From the NCBI GenBank assembly GCA_001485605.1, contig FAON01000001.1, positions 22,678 through 86,677 of the forward strand: a DNA stretch of 64,000 nucleotides. The letters are read 5' to 3'. The notes under the pieces are model-generated. The model had not been told where the DNA came from. It searched no databases and saw only the letters and a list, made by a program, of their open reading frames with translations. Below are positions 33,896 to 42,343 of the stretch, one piece after another. The stretch is from Candidatus Kryptobacter tengchongensis (lineage in GTDB: Bacteria; Bacteroidota; Ignavibacteria; Kryptoniales; Kryptoniaceae). Every line of letters starts with the position of its first letter. Within the stretch, counting starts at the first letter, position 1. The translations under genes were made by a program, and so were the position numbers.

Positions 33896-36085
33896 ATGAT
33901 GAGCAAACAAGAGAAAAAATCAACGCTTACTCTTGAAACTGACATAAGGTATCTCAAAGGGATCGGGGAAAAAAGATCACAAGCGCTCCGTGATGTTGGC
34001 GTTGAAAAACTTATTGATCTGCTTTACTATGCCCCAATCAAGTATATTGACAGAAGCACCGTCGTAAGTGTTGCCAGGTTGAAAAGAAACTGGTGGGAAT
34101 TTTCTTACAAGTCTTCTGCAGTTACATTTATCGGTCGTGTCGTTGATAAAAAAATTCTTGTAAGTTCAAGCGGAAAAGAAATCCTTGAAATTGTGATTGA
34201 TGACGGCACTGGCAAATTAAGTTGCACATGGTTTAATAAAATTGAATATTTTAAAAGGCAATTTGACATCGGGGATCTTGTCGCTGTTTTTGGTAAACCA
34301 GTTACCTTTAAAGGCAAAATAAATCTTGTTCACCCTGAATTTGACTTTTTAACCGAGGCAGATAGCATAAATATACACACAGGAAGAATTGTTCCAGTTT
34401 ATCCCTCTACCTCAAAACTGAAATCCCTTGGTCTCAACACGCTTAAACTTCGTGAAATGATAAGTGAGGTCATTAATAACTACATTGATTATGTTGAAGA
34501 AACTTTACCCGAGAAAATTCTTGCAAAGTATAATCTTGTGCCCTTAAATCTTGCTATAAAATCAATCCATTTTCCTGAAACTCATATTGATCTTCAACTT
34601 GCGCTGAAAAGATTAAAATTTGAAGAATTATTTTTCCTTCAACTTCTTCTTGCAAGAAAACATTATGAGCTGAAACATTTTGAAAAAGGCATCTCTTTTA
34701 AAAAAATTGGTGATCTTGTTCATGGTTTCAGCAAAATTTTACCGTTTAAACTCACAGAAGCTCAAAGACGGGTGATTCGTGAGATATGGAATGATATGAA
34801 ATCGGATAGACCGATGAATCGTTTGCTTCAAGGTGATGTTGGAAGTGGGAAAACGATAGTTGCTTTAATTGCGATGTTAATCGCTGTTGACAATGGCTAT
34901 CAATCTGCGTTTATGGCCCCAACAGAAATTCTTGCTGAACAGCATTATGCTACTTTCTTGAGCTTGCTTGATTCTTTGCCCGTTAAAGTTCGCCTTCTTA
35001 CGGGAAGTTTGAAACCAAAAGAGAAAAAGGAAATTTTAAACGAGATTGAAAATGGCGAGGCGCAGATAATAATTGGAACACACGCTTTAATTCAAGAAAG
35101 AGTTAATTTTAAAAACCTTGGTCTTGTTGTGATTGATGAACAACATCGTTTCGGAGTTATGCAAAGAGCATCGCTTATTGAAAAGGGTTATAATCCTGAT
35201 GTTTTGATAATGACAGCGACCCCAATTCCAAGAACGCTTGCTTTCACACTTTACGGAGACCTTGATGTCTCAATTATAGATGAAATGCCTAAAAAAAGAA
35301 AGGTTAAAACTGAAGTCTTACCCGATACCGAAAGAGAAAGGGTTTATGAATTCATCCGTGCGAAGCTCAAAGAAGGACATCAGGCATATATCGTTTATCC
35401 GTTGATTGAGGAATCTGAAAAACTTGACCTTGAGTCGGCGATTGAAAATTATATTCGTTTGAAAAATGAAGTTTTCCCTGAGTTCAGCGTTGGCTTGATC
35501 CACGGCAAAATGCCAGGCACGGAAAGACAAGAAATTATGCTTGCTTTCAAGGAAGGAAAAATTCAAATTCTTGTTGCGACGACGGTGATTGAAGTTGGCA
35601 TTGATATCCCAAATGCCACAATAATGGTGATAGAAAACGCTGAAAGGTTTGGGCTTGCACAACTTCATCAGTTGCGCGGTAGAATTGGAAGAGGTGAAAA
35701 GCAATCATACTGCTTTTTGATTGTGAAATCAAATCTTGTTAGAAAAACATCAAATGACGCTTTGTTTGAGTATGAGGTAAATGATGAGGTTAAAGCAATT
35801 GAAAGAGTTAAGATCATTGCTTCAACTATGGATGGATTTAAAATTGCTGAAAAGGACCTTGAACTTCGTGGTCCAGGTGAATTTTTCGGAACTAAACAAA
35901 GTGGATTTATAAAATTTAAATTCGCTGATATATCAAAAGATAGAGAACTTCTTGAGCTCGCACGCTCTGAGGCGTTTGCAATTATAAAAGAAGACCCAGA
36001 TTTATCAAAACCAGAACACTCTAAACTGAGAAAGGAATTTTTAAAGCGATATTCCGATAGCGTTAATCTTGCAAAGGTAAGTTAA
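33896..36085 (+). CDS. recG: ATP-dependent DNA helicase RecG
   Basis: The protein is 729 residues. An N-terminal wedge/OB domain (FIGRVVDKKI, LSCTWFN) is followed by Walker A GDVGSGKT, DEQHRFGVMQR, TATPIPRTLAFT, and the helicase C domain with ATTVIEVGIDIPNATIM and QLRGRIGRGEKQSYC. It remodels stalled forks and Holliday junctions. It starts three bases after the hutH stop. Confidence 0.97.
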   Translation: MMSKQEKKSTLTLETDIRYLKGIGEKRSQALRDVGVEKLIDLLYYAPIKYIDRSTVVSVARLKRNWWEFSYKSSAVTFIGRVVDKKILVSSSGKEILEIVIDDGTGKLSCTWFNKIEYFKRQFDIGDLVAVFGKPVTFKGKINLVHPEFDFLTEADSINIHTGRIVPVYPSTSKLKSLGLNTLKLREMISEVINNYIDYVEETLPEKILAKYNLVPLNLAIKSIHFPETHIDLQLALKRLKFEELFFLQLLLARKHYELKHFEKGISFKKIGDLVHGFSKILPFKLTEAQRRVIREIWNDMKSDRPMNRLLQGDVGSGKTIVALIAMLIAVDNGYQSAFMAPTEILAEQHYATFLSLLDSLPVKVRLLTGSLKPKEKKEILNEIENGEAQIIIGTHALIQERVNFKNLGLVVIDEQHRFGVMQRASLIEKGYNPDVLIMTATPIPRTLAFTLYGDLDVSIIDEMPKKRKVKTEVLPDTERERVYEFIRAKLKEGHQAYIVYPLIEESEKLDLESAIENYIRLKNEVFPEFSVGLIHGKMPGTERQEIMLAFKEGKIQILVATTVIEVGIDIPNATIMVIENAERFGLAQLHQLRGRIGRGEKQSYCFLIVKSNLVRKTSNDALFEYEVNDEVKAIERVKIIASTMDGFKIAEKDLELRGPGEFFGTKQSGFIKFKFADISKDRELLELARSEAFAIIKEDPDLSKPEHSKLRKEFLKRYSDSVNLAKVS

Positions 36086-36113
36086 AAACCTAAAAATAAA
36101 AAATAAACAAAAA

Positions 36114-36530
36114 ATGAGAGCCAAAATGAATGATGAAATCAAAGAAATCCTGACAAAGTATAAAACAATTGCAGTGGTGGGTATTTCAGATAAATCTGAT
36201 AGAGATAGCTATATCGTTGGGGAGTATCTTTTGAGAAACGGTTATAAGATCATCCCTGTTAATCCAAACATAGATTCAGTTTTTGGTTTAAAAGCTTATC
36301 CAGACCTTTTAAGTGTGCCGGATGATGTTGATATTGTTGATATATTTAGAAGACCTGAATTTGTTGATGAGATAGTTGAGCAGGCAATCCAAAAGGGGGC
36401 AAAAGTTGTGTGGATGCAGCTTGGGGTTATAAATGAAAGAGCAGCAAAAAGGGCTCAAGATGCAGGTTTAAAAGTTATAATGAACAAGTGTATAAAGGTG
36501 GAGCATATGTATAGGTTTGGAAATTTTTAA
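36114..36530 (+). CDS. CoA-binding domain protein (YccU-like)
   Basis: The protein is 138 residues. It is a single Rossmann-type CoA-binding domain with IAVVGISDKSDRDSYIVGEYL, YKIIPVNPN, VDIVDIFRRPEFV and VWMQLGV. The family resembles the N-terminal domain of succinyl-CoA synthetase alpha; its precise function is unknown. ATG 36126 (MNDEIKEI) is a possible alternative start. Its end overlaps the end of the convergent transglycosylase gene by four bases. Confidence 0.88.
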   Translation: MRAKMNDEIKEILTKYKTIAVVGISDKSDRDSYIVGEYLLRNGYKIIPVNPNIDSVFGLKAYPDLLSVPDDVDIVDIFRRPEFVDEIVEQAIQKGAKVVWMQLGVINERAAKRAQDAGLKVIMNKCIKVEHMYRFGNF

Positions 36531-37657
36531 TAAACAGGTATTTTGATTATTTGTCCGGGTTTTAGACTTTTACCCTCAAGTTTGTTGAGTTCAACGATGT
36601 CTTCAATGCTTACATTGTATTTTTGGGCGATTTTTTCAATTGTTTCCCCAGCTCTGACACGGTGATTGATCGTTTTTTCTGGAACGATAATTATCTCTCC
36701 GTTTTGAAATATAACTCTTGAACCTTTGTACTTATACTCTGCAAGGTTCAATTCCTGAGGTTGAGCTTCAGCTGGTAAAGCGATTTGAAATTCACCATCT
36801 GGAAGCGATGATTTCAGAATCCATGGATTAAGATATTTTAAGGTCTTATAATTTGTTCCCTGCATTCTTGCCCAAAGAGCGAGATTTTGGATTGGACCTT
36901 TAACGGTAACATATTTGATATTTGGTGCCTTAAAAAGTTTTGTGGTATCAAGAATAAATCCGTATTTGCGAGCGTTTGAAATTAACTCTTTTATTGCAGC
37001 AACTCTAAATACAAATCTTGCCGTTTCCCTGTTGAGGTGAAGGTCAAAATAATTATCAACCCATTGAAATTGCATTGCATCTGTTATCCGGGCATCTCCA
37101 GCGTTGTATGCAGCAAGGACAAGTGACCAGTTGTTAAATTTTTTATACAAATCCTGAAGGTATGAAAGAGCAGCTTCCGTTGCTTTTTGGATGTGAAGGC
37201 GCTCATCTATATAATCGTCAACCCTCAGACCGTATTTTCTCGCTGTTTCGGGCATAAGTTGCCAAATTCCAGCTGCTCCTTTACTTGAATATACGTTTTC
37301 AATAAGACGGCTTTCAGCAATTGCAAGATACTTCAAATCAGCAGGCAATCCCCTTTCACTTATCTTGCTCTCAATGTAAGGCATATATTTCCCACATCTT
37401 TTGAGGTCAAGTATAAGTTGATTTTCATTAAATTCAATGTAAAATTCACGCTCAAATCTTTCTCTGACATCGGGAATCTCAAGTGGTATTCTTTCACCGC
37501 AGAGGAAAACGATATCAGGCGGATGAACAATTGAGAAATAGTTTATTGAAACATTTTCAGTCGGTTCTGGTCTATTTATCTCATTAAAGTTTTTTGTCGC
37601 TATAAATACAGCGAATATAAATGCACCAACAGAAAAAATGTGTAGAACTTTATTCAT
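36527..37657 (-). CDS. Membrane-anchored lytic transglycosylase with LysM domain (MltD-like)
   Basis: The protein is 376 residues with an N-terminal signal or anchor helix. The SLT domain (about residues 95-215) has the catalytic Glu in IAESRLIENVYSSKGAAGIWQLMP and the later AAYNAGDARI. A C-terminal LysM (about 330-376: RAGETIEKIAQKYNVSIEDI) binds peptidoglycan. It cleaves glycan strands to anhydromuropeptides. It overlaps the end of the upstream CBS-domain gene by eight bases. Confidence 0.92.
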   Translation of the reverse strand: MNKVLHIFSVGAFIFAVFIATKNFNEINRPEPTENVSINYFSIVHPPDIVFLCGERIPLEIPDVRERFEREFYIEFNENQLILDLKRCGKYMPYIESKISERGLPADLKYLAIAESRLIENVYSSKGAAGIWQLMPETARKYGLRVDDYIDERLHIQKATEAALSYLQDLYKKFNNWSLVLAAYNAGDARITDAMQFQWVDNYFDLHLNRETARFVFRVAAIKELISNARKYGFILDTTKLFKAPNIKYVTVKGPIQNLALWARMQGTNYKTLKYLNPWILKSSLPDGEFQIALPAEAQPQELNLAEYKYKGSRVIFQNGEIIIVPEKTINHRVRAGETIEKIAQKYNVSIEDIVELNKLEGKSLKPGQIIKIPVY

Positions 37658-38870
37658 GGTGTTTTAAAAGAGTTAGTTTTAGAGAGTTTATCCGAGTTCG
37701 TGTTACGCTCAAAATCGTTATCTTAAAATTATTGATTATAAACTCTTCACCTTTTGATGGAATTCTACCGATATTATTTATCACAAAACCCGAGATCGTT
37801 TCATAATCTCCTTTAGGAATGTTGAGTTTATATTCCTCATTTAAATGATCAATTTCCGTAAGCCCATTCAGAATAAAAGTGTTGGCATCTATCTTTTGTA
37901 TAAATTTTTTCCCGATATCAAATTCATCTTCAATTTCTCCAACCAGTTCCTCAATTACATCCTCAAGGGTTATCAACCCCGAAACGCCACCAAATTCATC
38001 AACTACAATTGCCATAGATATATTTTTTTCTTTGAAATCTCTTAAAAGTTCAATACAACGTTTTTTCTCTGGGACAAAATAAGGTTCTTTTAAAATCTCT
38101 TCAATACTTTTTGGGTTTTTAAATAAGTCTTTCACATAGATTATCCCGATTATATTGTCAATTGTTCTATCATAAACTGGCAGTCGTGAGTGTCCAGATT
38201 TTGAGAATGTTTCAATTATCTCTTTCATTTTCATGTTTTTTTCAACGCCTACTATTTCTGTTCTCGGTCTCATTACGGATTCAACCGCCAAGCTTTCAAG
38301 TTTGAAAACTTTTGAGAACGGTATATCAATTTTTAGGCTTTCTCTTGTTTCACTTTCTTTTAGAAGGATTTCAAAATCCTTTTTGCTGAAGAATTGTTCA
38401 ATTGTTTCTGTTTTGATCTTCAAGGCTTTTGAAATTTTCTCCGACGCAACTTTTAGAAGCTTCACTACCGGTAAAAATATAAAGTAAATCAGTTTAAGAG
38501 GAAGTGATGCAAATAACACAAATCCATCTGCAGACTCCCTTCCAATTGTTTTTGGGATCAATTCTCCAAAAGTAAGGATTAAAAGTGTAAGAAAAATCAA
38601 AATTGAAAAGTCATTAAGATTTGTTATCGTTTTAAGAATGTAGGTCAAAATTGAACTAAGAGCTATGTTAGCAAAATTGTTTCCGATTAGAATGGTTATG
38701 AGAAATCTTTCGGGATTTTTGGCGAAATCATTTGCGATTTTAGCAGTTAAAGATGAGCGTGATTTTATTTCAAGTTTTATTTTGTTTGCAGTTATGAAAG
38801 CAATCTCGCTTGCAGAGAAAAAAGCTGATAAAATAAGTAAAATGGAGGCGAGGATAATTTCGGTTTGCAT
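37650..38870 (-). CDS. CNNM/HlyC-CorC family membrane protein with CBS pair
   Basis: The protein is 406 residues. An N-terminal DUF21 membrane domain (residues about 1-180, four helices, LITILIGNNFANIALSS) is followed by two CBS domains (VMRPRTEIVGVEKNMKMKEI and NISMAIVVDEFGGVSGLITLED). A C-terminal CorC/HlyC transporter-associated domain ends the protein. Relatives are linked to magnesium and cobalt transport; the hemolysin name is historical. First gene of the pair with the transglycosylase. Confidence 0.9.
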   Translation of the reverse strand: MQTEIILASILLILSAFFSASEIAFITANKIKLEIKSRSSLTAKIANDFAKNPERFLITILIGNNFANIALSSILTYILKTITNLNDFSILIFLTLLILTFGELIPKTIGRESADGFVLFASLPLKLIYFIFLPVVKLLKVASEKISKALKIKTETIEQFFSKKDFEILLKESETRESLKIDIPFSKVFKLESLAVESVMRPRTEIVGVEKNMKMKEIIETFSKSGHSRLPVYDRTIDNIIGIIYVKDLFKNPKSIEEILKEPYFVPEKKRCIELLRDFKEKNISMAIVVDEFGGVSGLITLEDVIEELVGEIEDEFDIGKKFIQKIDANTFILNGLTEIDHLNEEYKLNIPKGDYETISGFVINNIGRIPSKGEEFIINNFKITILSVTRTRINSLKLTLLKHHE

Positions 38871-38890
38871 AGTTGGGAAGTTTTATTTTA

Positions 38891-38927
38891 AATAAAAAGG
38901 CACAGAGTTATAAAAACCCTGTGCCTT
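38891..38927 (-). terminator. Rho-independent terminator for tonB
   Basis: On the minus strand AAGGCACAG (38927-38919) pairs with CTGTGCCTT (38905-38897), followed by TTTTTATTT. It sits between the tonB stop and the divergently named but same-strand CBS gene start, so it ends the tonB message. Confidence 0.8.
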
Positions 38928-38962
38928 GAAAAATAAAAGAGAGATATTCAAAAGATTTTGAC

Positions 38963-39637
38963 TTATTTCTTCAATTTAAATCTTATCGGGATCATCACAC
39001 GAACTTTGACGGGTTTTCCACGCTGTTTCCCGGGTTTAAACTTAGCTTTCATGACCGCAGCAACAGCAGCTTCATCACATCCAGCGCCAATCCCCTTGAC
39101 AACATCAGCCCTTACGACATTTCCATTTTCATCCACGAATGCCATAACATAAACCGTTCCTTCAACCCCAGCTCTTATAGCTATCTCAGGATATACAACA
39201 TTTCTCTGGATTGATTCAAGTCCGCCAATTATCTCTGGCATCTCCTCAACTACCATAAAGAACTGCTCCTCAAACGGTATCTCTTCTTCTTTCTTGCTCA
39301 GCTCTTCTTTCGGTGGGGGTGGAGCAACCTCTTTTGTGATATCAAGCTCAGAACTTATATCAATGTTGATATCGCTCAAAGCTTCATCGCTTGGAGCTTC
39401 AATTGGGATTGGTGGTCTTGGTGGTGGCGGAGGTCTATTTTCCTGTCTGGTTTGTGGAATTTCCTCCGGTTTGATTATTTCCTGCTCCACAGTTAAAATT
39501 TTCTTCCCACGACCAACATCTTTCGGGAAAAATCTAAAAGCGACAATTGACACAACAAGCGCAATCACAAGTCCGAGTTCAATCCACTTCCGCCACCTTA
39601 ATCTCAAATCAGCTTCGGGTTTTTTGATAACTGGCAT
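38963..39637 (-). CDS. TonB-family energy transducer
   Basis: The protein is 224 residues. It has one N-terminal membrane helix (WIELGLVIALVVSIVAFRFF), a proline-rich periplasmic linker (RPPPPPRPPIPIEAP), and a C-terminal TonB domain (about 140-224) with YPEIAIRAGVEGTVYV, VDENGNV and AAVAAVMKAKFKPGKQRG. It carries proton-motive energy from ExbBD to outer-membrane receptors; those partners are not in the window. GGAGG lies 10 bases before the ATG. It is transcribed alone, ending at the hairpin at 38891. Confidence 0.93.
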   Translation of the reverse strand: MPVIKKPEADLRLRWRKWIELGLVIALVVSIVAFRFFPKDVGRGKKILTVEQEIIKPEEIPQTRQENRPPPPPRPPIPIEAPSDEALSDINIDISSELDITKEVAPPPPKEELSKKEEEIPFEEQFFMVVEEMPEIIGGLESIQRNVVYPEIAIRAGVEGTVYVMAFVDENGNVVRADVVKGIGAGCDEAAVAAVMKAKFKPGKQRGKPVKVRVMIPIRFKLKK

Positions 39638-39712
39638 TTTTAATTAACCTCCAAGATAATTTTTTATATCGCTGTTTTTAAGTTAAAAAATTTGAAATAA
39701 AATTTCAAGTTT

Positions 39713-39731
39713 GTTCAACGATAAGTTGAAC
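39713..39731. promoter_or_regulatory. Inverted repeat between tonB and the bd-like oxidase genes
   Basis: GTTCAAC (39713-39719) and GTTGAAC (39725-39731) are perfect inverted repeats around GATAA. It lies between two divergent genes, 76 bases upstream of the tonB start and about 137 upstream of the oxidase start. It looks like an operator for a dimeric regulator. No regulator gene is adjacent, so this is a weak inference. Confidence 0.35.
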
Positions 39732-39867
39732 GCATTCTCTATAAAATTATAACACAAAATTTGCAAATTTGTTTCTTTTGACAAAAAATTAAGAACTTCT
39801 AACTTGACTTGTTTTGTCAGGGATGTTTAAATTTATAACGAGTTTAAAACAAAATAGGAGTACATCT

Positions 39868-41190
39868 ATGAACTATCCTTTCTGGGATGTTCCGCTAATC
39901 GGAGGTGGAATCTTAATTGGTGTTGTTGCAATTCTTCATGTCTTTGTTTCACATTTCGCAGTTGGTGGTGGGATCTATCTTGCTTTAACAGAAAGAAAAG
40001 CAATCAAAGAAAATGACCAAAAACTTATTGCTTATCTGAAAAAGCACTCAAAATTTTTCCTGCTTCTCACAGTGGTGCTTGGAGCTTTATCAGGGGTTGG
40101 AATCTGGTTCACAATTGGTCTTGTTCATCCATCTGCTACATCAACTTTAATTCACAGCTTTGTATTCGGGTGGGCAATTGAGTGGGTGTTTTTCATTGTT
40201 GAAATCTCCGCGATTTTAATTTACTATGCTACATGGGACAAACTTGACCCGAAAACACACAACATAATTGGCTGGATTTACTTTGCGGGTGCATACTTGA
40301 GCCTTGTAATTATTAACGGTATTTTGACATTTATGCTTACATCTGGAGGTTGGGTTGATATTCCGTTTACGGAACCTTCCAAAAAGTTCTGGGTCGGATT
40401 TTTCAATCCTTCATATTTCCCATCGCTTTTCATAAGAACGGGTGTTGCGCTTGCACTTGCGGGGTTATATTCTTTGATAACCGCAACTCGTTTAGAAGAT
40501 GAAGAGTTGAGAATTAAAGTCGTTCAATATTCAGGCAAATGGCTCGTTCCTGCATTTATTCTTATTCCCGTGGCGGGGATTTGGTATATTTCAATTATTC
40601 CACCGCTCGCTCGTGAAATTTCAATGGGCGGTGCGCCAGCTGTTACTATTTTTGCCGGGTTAAGTGTTGTTTTTTCATTTATCATCGCTTTATTCTCATG
40701 GCTTGGTCCAATTAAAACCCCAAAACAAACATCGTTCGCATTTGCACTGGGCTTGCTTGTTATGGGATTTTTGGTTACTGCTGTGACCGAATGGGTGAGA
40801 GAAGCGGTCAGAAAACCGTATATAATTTACAACTACATGTATTCAAATTCCATCCTAAAAGCTCACGGTGATAAAATAAACGAGATGGGAATTTTAAACT
40901 TCGCCAAATGGATTACCATTAAGGAAATAAATGAAGAAAATATGCTCAAAGCGGGTGAAGAAATTTTCAGGGTTCAATGCCAGAGTTGCCATACAGTTGA
41001 TGGTTATAATGGGATAAAGAAACTTGTCAATGGATGGAGCGAAAATTATATTGATTTTCAACTTCAACATCTTGAAATGCTTAAAGGTTTTATGCCACCA
41101 TTTTACGGAACCGAACAGGAAAGGAAAGCACTTGCAAAATGGCTTTATAATTTAAATGAAGAAAAAACAAAATACGGGTTTAAAAAATGA
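39868..41190 (+). CDS. Cytochrome bd-superfamily subunit I-like protein fused to cytochrome c
   Basis: ATG 39868 (MNYPFWDVPL) has AGGAG upstream; an in-frame ATG at 39814 is unlikely. The product is 440 residues. About nine membrane helices show CydA-like marks: ILHVFVSHFAVGGG near residue 24 (heme His position), a Glu pair in WAIEWVFFIVE, and WVREAVRKPY, which parallels the EVGRQPW motif. The His usually found in the CydA rfxH helix is Arg here (SLFIRTG). The last 90 residues are a cytochrome c domain with one CxxCH (CQSCH). This suggests that electrons enter or leave through c heme. It is coupled to the next gene by a four-base overlap. Confidence 0.7.
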   Translation: MNYPFWDVPLIGGGILIGVVAILHVFVSHFAVGGGIYLALTERKAIKENDQKLIAYLKKHSKFFLLLTVVLGALSGVGIWFTIGLVHPSATSTLIHSFVFGWAIEWVFFIVEISAILIYYATWDKLDPKTHNIIGWIYFAGAYLSLVIINGILTFMLTSGGWVDIPFTEPSKKFWVGFFNPSYFPSLFIRTGVALALAGLYSLITATRLEDEELRIKVVQYSGKWLVPAFILIPVAGIWYISIIPPLAREISMGGAPAVTIFAGLSVVFSFIIALFSWLGPIKTPKQTSFAFALGLLVMGFLVTAVTEWVREAVRKPYIIYNYMYSNSILKAHGDKINEMGILNFAKWITIKEINEENMLKAGEEIFRVQCQSCHTVDGYNGIKKLVNGWSENYIDFQLQHLEMLKGFMPPFYGTEQERKALAKWLYNLNEEKTKYGFKK

Positions 41191-42302
41191 CACAGCAAAT
41201 CATAATACCAGAACCTGACCCGATACCGTTGCCAGCACCATATTGGCTTTTAAAATTCTTGCTTATTCTTACATTCATACTTCATATAATCGCAATGAAC
41301 TTTGCACTTGGTGGTGGTATAATCGCCGGAATAACTGATTTAATCGGGAGAAAAAAGAATAGTCAATTCCATCTCAATCTCGCCCGTTCTTTTTCAAAAA
41401 TGCTTCCTATTACAACTGCTTTTACTATAACGCTTGGAATTGCACCGCTGTTGTTTATCCAAGTTCTTTATGGGCAGTACTTTTATACAGCATCTATTAC
41501 ACTTGCATGGCCGTGGTTAAGTGTAATTTTGCTTTTGCTTATCGGATATTATGGGTATTACATTTATCAATTTAATTTTGAAAAACTTCAAGGGGTAAGA
41601 GCGTGGATAGTTCTTGGAAGCGCTGTTTTGTTCGCTTTGATTGGGCTTATCTATACAAACATCCTTGTTTTAATGTTAACCCCAGAAAAATGGGCACAAA
41701 AGTATTTCGCCAATCCTCATGGAACTAATTTTAATTTTGATGATCCGACCGTGATCCCAAGATATTTGCACTTTCTCGTTGCTTCGGTTTCAGTGGCTGG
41801 TTTGCTTGTGTTAATTTATGGACTTATTAAATTGAAAAGTGATGTAGACTTTGGAAGATGGGCTATTAAATATGGTGGGCTTTGGTTTGTAATTGGCACG
41901 GTCGTTCAATATGCAGTTGGAATATGGTTTTTGCTTGCTCTTAAGAAAGATTTGATGATGGTTTTTATGGGCGGTGATGGATTAGCAACGGCTATTTTTG
42001 GAATTTCTGTTCTGCTTTCGCTTGTTAGTTTAATTCTTATTTTACTTTCTTTCAACGCTCAAAACCCAAAACCACTTTCAATTTCTGGTTTAGCCTTGCT
42101 CTTTTTGACAATAGTGGGTATGTCAGTAATGCGTGATATTTTGAGGGATGCTTATTTAAAAGATTATTTCAAACCTGAGCAATTTGAAGTTCAACCTCAG
42201 ATTTCAGTGCTTATCGTTTTTGGGATCGTCTTTATTGCTGGTTTGATCACGGTTGGATATATGCTGAACAAGGTTCTGAAGGCGAAGCCAGTCTCGGCTT
42301 AA
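41187..42302 (+). CDS. Second cytochrome bd-like multi-heme-ligand membrane subunit
   Basis: The protein is 371 residues with about nine membrane helices. ILHIIAMNFALGGGI near the N-terminus parallels the first helix of the upstream gene. IPRYLHFLVASVSVAGLLVL carries the His missing at the same place in the partner. So the two proteins look like diverged copies that form a heterodimer, with heme ligands divided between them. It is in an operon with the c-fused subunit. Family name and electron donor are not certain; this is not a normal CydB. Confidence 0.6.
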   Translation: MTQQIIIPEPDPIPLPAPYWLLKFLLILTFILHIIAMNFALGGGIIAGITDLIGRKKNSQFHLNLARSFSKMLPITTAFTITLGIAPLLFIQVLYGQYFYTASITLAWPWLSVILLLLIGYYGYYIYQFNFEKLQGVRAWIVLGSAVLFALIGLIYTNILVLMLTPEKWAQKYFANPHGTNFNFDDPTVIPRYLHFLVASVSVAGLLVLIYGLIKLKSDVDFGRWAIKYGGLWFVIGTVVQYAVGIWFLLALKKDLMMVFMGGDGLATAIFGISVLLSLVSLILILLSFNAQNPKPLSISGLALLFLTIVGMSVMRDILRDAYLKDYFKPEQFEVQPQISVLIVFGIVFIAGLITVGYMLNKVLKAKPVSA

Positions 42303-42309
42303 AAAATTT

Positions 42310-42343
42310 GCCCCGAGGTTTAACCTCGGGGCTTTTTATTTTT
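42310..42343 (+). terminator. Rho-independent terminator
   Basis: GCCCCGAGGTT (42310-42320) pairs with AACCTCGGGGC (42322-42332), followed by TTTTTATTTTT. It ends the bd-like operon and abuts the stop of the convergent M1-barrel gene; AAATTTTTT on the other side may let it work in both directions. Confidence 0.88.

Noticed and set aside
39814..39867. Upstream ATG for the bd-like subunit
   Set aside because: It lacks a ribosome site and adds a polar leader, while AGGAG precedes ATG 39868, where the conserved first helix begins.
41187..42302. Assignment of the second oxidase gene as cydB
   Set aside because: It resembles the first subunit (same N-terminal helix pattern and rfxH helix) more than CydB; I therefore do not give it that name.
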